Positions 61,201-64,000 of a DNA stretch of 64,000 nucleotides are shown piece by piece (position 1 is the stretch's first letter; every line of letters starts with the position of its first letter). The notes under the pieces were generated by a model. That model did no database searches and was not told where the DNA came from. It worked only from the letters and a program-made list of their open reading frames with translations. The DNA is from Nannocystis exedens. GTDB lineage: Bacteria; Myxococcota_A; Polyangia; Nannocystales; Nannocystaceae. The DNA is taken from contig NZ_NETK01000001.1 of assembly GCF_002343915.1 (NCBI RefSeq), positions 9,944,001 through 10,008,000 of the forward strand, given 5' to 3'. The position numbers were made by a program, and so were the translations under genes.

Positions 61201-61332
61201 GCCGACCAGCGCCTCCCGCGAGGCCCCGAGCAGGCGCTCGGCCGCGGCGTTGGCGGCCTCGACGGCGCCGGCCGGCGAGACGACGAGGAGAGCGTCGTCC
61301 ATCAACTCGGTGAACTCGGCGCCCGGGAGCAC
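58264..61332 (-). CDS. Hybrid sensor: PAS-PAS-PAS / His kinase / receiver / second His kinase
   Basis: About 1022 residues. Three PAS domains (about 10-330), then HisKA with ISHELRTPL and HATPase with NALKFT, DTGPGIA, GTGLGLAI. Next is a receiver domain with DDNPDMRAYI, phospho-Asp in ILADVMMPEMDGYEL and K in GADDYLPKPF. The chain ends in a second kinase core: MAAVGALVAGLSHELNNPVAVI, NVFGNAADA, DTGVGIA, GKGTGLGLSM. A kinase-receiver-kinase arrangement lets one protein regulate two outputs or act as an internal relay. No transmembrane segment. Start uncertain: GTG 61332 keeps PAS1 complete, ATG 61302 is the next. Confidence 0.9.
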   Translation of the reverse strand: MLPGAEFTELMDDALLVVSPAGAVEAANAAAERLLGASREALVGRDLAALLPDSTLDQACRGTDEARFSLDDGRGARLAAHVVPRPEGAWVVLRPEPAPLVAPDLQSDEHLRTLLSHAPVVLFACDARGILTLNEAHGLRPLRPNPGNDVGRSIFEAYADIPWVVDAARRALAGESLSMVGDLRGVVYEAHYSPLRVGGSGELCGFIGVALDVTERERTIERYASQQAVFKYVLANLPQGIFWKDRECRYLGCNQHFLQRLRLTSPDELIGKTDYDICASREEADFFRTMDRKVLGDGVPILNIEEPMRMFDGTDTYLLTSKVPIRDDQGEVSGLLGIYVDITERKRMELELQRAKEAADAALRAKSEFLTTISHELRTPLALLLGPLESLLDGDAPLGEPVRGALTRMWRNASRLGRLVDDILDYQKLEAGKLRPTWEPVAVRDLVEGIVLDAEPAAQAAGIDLRHELADDLGAVPLDRRMFEKILLNLLGNALKFTPAGGAVTVALARRDRARLRLTVRDTGPGIAPEEHERVFQRFEQLDSSITRKHEGTGLGLAIVREFAEELGGVVELHSALGEGASFVVDLPIDADRLVDLEAVPQPNAARPGRFDVLADDARPEPRPDLPRLLVADDNPDMRAYIAAVLGNDYAVELTANGALALQAARARRPDVILADVMMPEMDGYELVTRLKRDDDLRDVPVVLLSAKASREETARGLDVGADDYLPKPFAAVELRSRVRAALRLHRTHLEVVRQKQALEQALQALQDAQDQLVQSSKMAAVGALVAGLSHELNNPVAVIRMSAQMLLRRSPRDPFIRRALERIERHSQRCAALVDALLAYTRRRPPGAERCELDQVLRWLLELVRPEADERGIRLVAGFAGDSLPALVVHRPSLESALLNVFGNAADATGPGGVIEIQARSAPDSDGRAGAEIVIRDTGVGIAAADLPRVFEPFYTTKPPGKGTGLGLSMAQKFVRAHGGTIRIDSELGRGTAVRMWLPLLPPDAAAAEGRAPASLAPQAP

Positions 61333-61490
61333 GCACGCCAAGAATACGTGAGGCGCGGGGGTTGTTCGAAGCGGGCGGCCAGGAGGGAGCGCCCCCGCGC
61401 CCGGGCCCTCGCGGCCGCACCGCCGCTCGCCGAGCGGGGTGGCCGCCCGCGCCGGCGAGGCGGCCGCCGAGCCGGGGCGCGAATTTTCAC

Positions 61491-61549
61491 ATGGTTTTTC
61501 GGCCATGTCTGAAAGTTCATGTGCTGATGAACATGTCCTTTGACGCGTG
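61491..61549. repeat. 14-bp-period array X
   Basis: Cores ATG at 61491, 61505, 61519 and 61533 and GTG at 61547, exactly 14 bp apart, about 160 nt upstream of the hybrid kinase start. It is the last clear array before the right edge. The surrounding 512-bp stretch 61333-61844 has no recognisable gene. Confidence 0.88.
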
Positions 61550-61844
61550 CGCGGGCGCGTCGCCCGGGGGAACGGCGTCCCGAGGAGGCGCGAACCCGGC
61601 CGCAGCGGGGGACGGCGCGGCCCGCTCAGGCAGGTGGGGACGGGCGCGCGCGCGACGAGGCGGGCCGAGCAGGCGAGGAAGTGGGGCGATGTCGGGGGCC
61701 AGGCGCCGGCGGGCGGTCCGCCGGCCGCGAGGCGGCGCGCGCGGACTGGCACGATCGCGGAGCCTCGATAGCCTTCGCCCGATGCGCCGGCGACGTCGCG
61801 GAGGCGTGGCGCGAGCGCGATGCGGCCGCGGAGGAGGCCACGCC

Positions 61845-62204
61845 ATGGAGAATCGTCGCAGGTGGGTGCTCGCCGGACTGCTGCCATTCGTGCTCGCGCC
61901 GGGCTGCGAGGACGAGCAGACCGTTGCTGACGACGAGTCGACGGCGACCGAGGCCTCCGCGGCGGAGCCGTCGGGCCCCCGCGGCGGGACGTCGATGCAA
62001 TCGCGGGACGGGCTGACGTGCAGCAACCGGTGGAGCGACGATTGGGGGGCGACGAATTGCGGCGGCACCCCCGGCGTGAAGTGGCGCCTGAAGGTGCGCT
62101 GCTGGTGGCACGGCGATCGCCTGGGGCCGTGGAAGTCCGGGCCGGGCTCGGACCGCATCACGTGCAGCCTCGGGGCGGAGCGCTCGATGGTGGTGTGGGG
62201 CTGA
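61845..62204 (+). CDS. Small Cys/Trp-rich lipoprotein
   Basis: 119 residues. Signal peptide RRRWVLAGLLPFVLAPGC, short acidic linker, then a compact basic domain with four Cys and many Trp: LTCSNRWSDDWGATNCGG, KWRLKVRCWWHGDRLGPWKSG, RITCSLG. ATG 61845 has GAGGAGG nearby. No domain recognised; the Cys pattern suggests two disulfides. Confidence 0.68.
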   Translation: MENRRRWVLAGLLPFVLAPGCEDEQTVADDESTATEASAAEPSGPRGGTSMQSRDGLTCSNRWSDDWGATNCGGTPGVKWRLKVRCWWHGDRLGPWKSGPGSDRITCSLGAERSMVVWG

Positions 62205-62373
62205 TCGGCGCGCCACACGGAAGACCATGGCGGGAGCGATCACGCCGCATTCGAGAAGGAATGCGGGGTATGATGATCGGCGGCGAATCGTCGTCGGGAC
62301 GATGCTCGCAGTTCGGCGAAGCGCAGGACGACAGCGCCGCCGCGGCGGAGGCAGGCCTCGCCCGTCCGCGCGA

Positions 62374-63816
62374 TCAGCCCGGCGGGGGGGTGACGCTCTT
62401 GAGCTGGCCGCCGGTCATGTCCGAATAGACGTAGTGGTCGCCGGCGACGGGGATGTTCTGCATGGCCGGGACGTTGAGCGGGTCGATCTTCCACGCCCAG
62501 CCGGCCTGGTCGACGAGCCACACGAAGCCGTCGACGTCGACGCTGACGCCGATCGGGGTCGAGCACTGGGCGAGGCTGTGCTGGGCGACGAGGGTGCGGG
62601 TCGGGACGTCGATCTCGACGAGACCGCAGGGGCTGTTCGAGGCGACCCAGGCGTGGTCGTTGTGGTCGATGGCCATGCCGCGGTGACAGGCGTTGGTGCC
62701 GGCGACCGAGAACCACTGGTTGGTGGCGACGTCGTAGGTCGAGACCGGGCCGGTGCAGCCGGCCATCCACGGGTTGCCGTTGCGGTCGACGGTCATGCCG
62801 TAGGTCTGGATGTTGGACGGCTGGGGGATCCGCGTGATCGTGATCGGGTTCTCGTTGGCGTTGACGCGCGCGAGCTCGCCGCGCAGGCCGGTGAACCAGG
62901 CGTTGCCCATGGGGTCGAGGGCGCCGCCGTACGGGGCGTAGCCGCTGCCGTTCCACGCGACGGCCTCGATCGACTGCTCCATCACGCCGGTGGCGCCGTC
63001 GAGCCGGACCAGGTTGGCGGAGCCGGCCTGCAAGGCGCCGAAGCCGAGCCAGACCTTCTGGTTCTTGTAGGTGCAGGTGGCCTTGTCGTAGTCGCCGATG
63101 GTCCAGGTGATCCCGCGCGGTCCCTCGATGTACTGGCCCGACCAGTTGGCGTGGACGATCGTCCAGACGACGCACTCGTCGGTGCCCCACGGCTTGATGT
63201 CGGCGACGCCGGTGGAGGTGGTGATCTGGCCGTCGCCGTTGAAGTCGATGCAGTCGGCGATGTTGGCGGCGACGGCGGTGGAGCGCCCGGTGCCGCGGGC
63301 GTTGACGACGACGAACCGGCCGTCGCCCGAGACGGCGGTGCGCGAGACGCTCTCGGAGCCGCCGCTCGGACCGGTGAGGTAGCGCGCCTCCTCGACGAGG
63401 GTCCGGGTGTTGATCTTGGAGACGAGGCCGTCGCTGGTGGCCGGGATCCAGATGAAGCTCTCGTCGATGTCCATGTCGCCGGCGCAGCCCATGCCGCCGT
63501 CAGGCGTGACGCCGAGGTCGAACTTGGGGCCGCCGTGCGTGGTCATGGTCATGCCCGACATCGAACCGTTGCTGGTGGTCGGCGGGTCGCTGCTGGCGCT
63601 CTCGGTCTGACCGGCGCTGCCGTCGGTGCCCTCGCTGGCGCTCATCGAACCCTGGGTGGGGTCGGTCATGGTCGGATCGGGCAGGGTGATGCTGCCGATG
63701 CTGGTCGGCATCGTGACCGTGGCCGTGGCGCTGGCCGAGTCGGCGCGCCCGCTGTCACCGCAGGCGACGAGGAGACAGGCGGCCAGGGATGCGACCAGGA
63801 GACGAGGCGAGACCAT
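62374..63816 (-). CDS. Lipoprotein with beta-propeller-like repeats (virginiamycin B lyase-like)
   Basis: 480 residues. Lipobox CLLVAC, a long Ser/Thr/Met/Gly linker, then repeated strands of the type DPMGNAWFTGLRGELARVN, DRNGNPWMAGCTGPVSTYD, DHNDHAWVASNSPCGLVEID, DVDGFVWLVDQAGWAWKID. These repeats, with D-G-N/D-x-W/A-W at regular spacing, resemble the seven-bladed streptogramin lyase/NHL-type propeller. Enzymatic residues cannot be confirmed. ATG 63816. Confidence 0.85.
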   Translation of the reverse strand: MVSPRLLVASLAACLLVACGDSGRADSASATATVTMPTSIGSITLPDPTMTDPTQGSMSASEGTDGSAGQTESASSDPPTTSNGSMSGMTMTTHGGPKFDLGVTPDGGMGCAGDMDIDESFIWIPATSDGLVSKINTRTLVEEARYLTGPSGGSESVSRTAVSGDGRFVVVNARGTGRSTAVAANIADCIDFNGDGQITTSTGVADIKPWGTDECVVWTIVHANWSGQYIEGPRGITWTIGDYDKATCTYKNQKVWLGFGALQAGSANLVRLDGATGVMEQSIEAVAWNGSGYAPYGGALDPMGNAWFTGLRGELARVNANENPITITRIPQPSNIQTYGMTVDRNGNPWMAGCTGPVSTYDVATNQWFSVAGTNACHRGMAIDHNDHAWVASNSPCGLVEIDVPTRTLVAQHSLAQCSTPIGVSVDVDGFVWLVDQAGWAWKIDPLNVPAMQNIPVAGDHYVYSDMTGGQLKSVTPPPG

Positions 63817-63920
63817 GGGGCGATGAACGCACGATCACCCTCATGAGGGCAAGTACCCGATCGCACCGAACTTCCCGGGGAGGTTCGGATCCATCGTCGG
63901 GGAGCGCCGAGGGGCCTCGC

Positions 63921-64000
63921 ATGCGGGGGTCCCTGCGCGACGTCGAGGCCCGCGTCGCGGCGCTGCGGGGCGGCGAGGCGAACCGCGAAGGCGAATGCGC
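63921..64000 (+). CDS. Possible start of a gene cut by the right edge
   Basis: From ATG 63921 the frame reads MRGSLRDVEARVAALRGGEAN and stays open to the window end. Too short to identify; the helical, charged start is compatible with a cytoplasmic protein. GAGGGG precedes it. Low confidence. Confidence 0.3.
   Translation, partial: MRGSLRDVEARVAALRGGEANREGEC

Noticed and set aside
58154..61420. Minus-strand Arg/Pro-rich frame and plus-strand Val/Ala/Gly-rich frame opposite the hybrid kinase
   Set aside because: Both are shadows; the kinase frame has every signature motif.

Overview
The window is very GC-rich DNA with dense coding. It looks like a myxobacterium, most likely near the Nannocystis/Plesiocystis group. 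The evidence is three membrane-anchored Ser/Thr kinases (one with a long TPR tail), a GAF-sigma54 activator, a PAS-rich hybrid histidine kinase, and about eleven lipoproteins whose lipobox is followed by Thr/Ser/Gly/Asp-rich linkers and Cys-rich, LDL-receptor-A-like, TSP3-like or fibrinogen-like domains. The assignment is an inference from gene style. No rRNA or tRNA gene was seen.

Layout. 1-10 kb: truncated sigma54 activator, Cys-rich lipoprotein, a head-to-head antitoxin/ParE-like toxin pair, aminopeptidase plus ung, kinase 1, a TPR membrane protein and a solute-binding-like lipoprotein. 10-18 kb: acyl-CoA dehydrogenase, a pseudouridine synthase, kinase 2 coupled to the methylthiotransferase mtaB, an unknown gene and a metallo-beta-lactamase-fold hydrolase. 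18-25 kb: a three-gene flavin/iron-sulfur amine or amino-acid dehydrogenase, a ~70-bp tandem repeat, the YggS-type PLP protein, a secreted protein and maf. 25-32 kb: fibrinogen-like lipoprotein, then a translationally coupled aryl-polyene-like fatty-acid cassette (ketosynthase, chain-length-factor-like protein, dehydratase, reductase, halogenase-like flavoprotein) with glyA upstream. 32-43 kb: kinase 3, an unknown gene, trpEGDCF (no trpBA) and a MurE-like ligase without the usual N-terminal domain. 43-51 kb: LDLa-repeat lipoprotein, remnant of an aldo/keto reductase, a large lipoprotein, typA and a multiply frameshifted lipoprotein gene. 51-64 kb: rlmE, a lone rplC, tatD, an exported methyltransferase-like lipoprotein, a Yip1-like membrane protein, several lipoproteins and a kinase-receiver-kinase hybrid sensor.

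The most unusual signal is a family of short tandem arrays with an exact 14-bp period, scattered from about 10.1 kb to the right end. Each unit places a core close to GGAC-AT-GTCC every 14 bp, with a 4-nt spacer that differs from unit to unit. The arms on either side of the spacer pair with each other (GTCC-N4-GGAC), and the spacer is often TTCG, CGAA or GAAA. So an array is both a row of 10-bp palindromes in DNA and a row of 4-bp/tetraloop mini-hairpins in RNA. Arrays usually sit at gene ends, often with a stop codon at a core position. They also lie inside coding sequences (apeC-like, mtaB) and supply the start codons of trpD, trpF and yggS. I do not recognise them as a named repeat family, and I saw no clear array in the first 10 kb.
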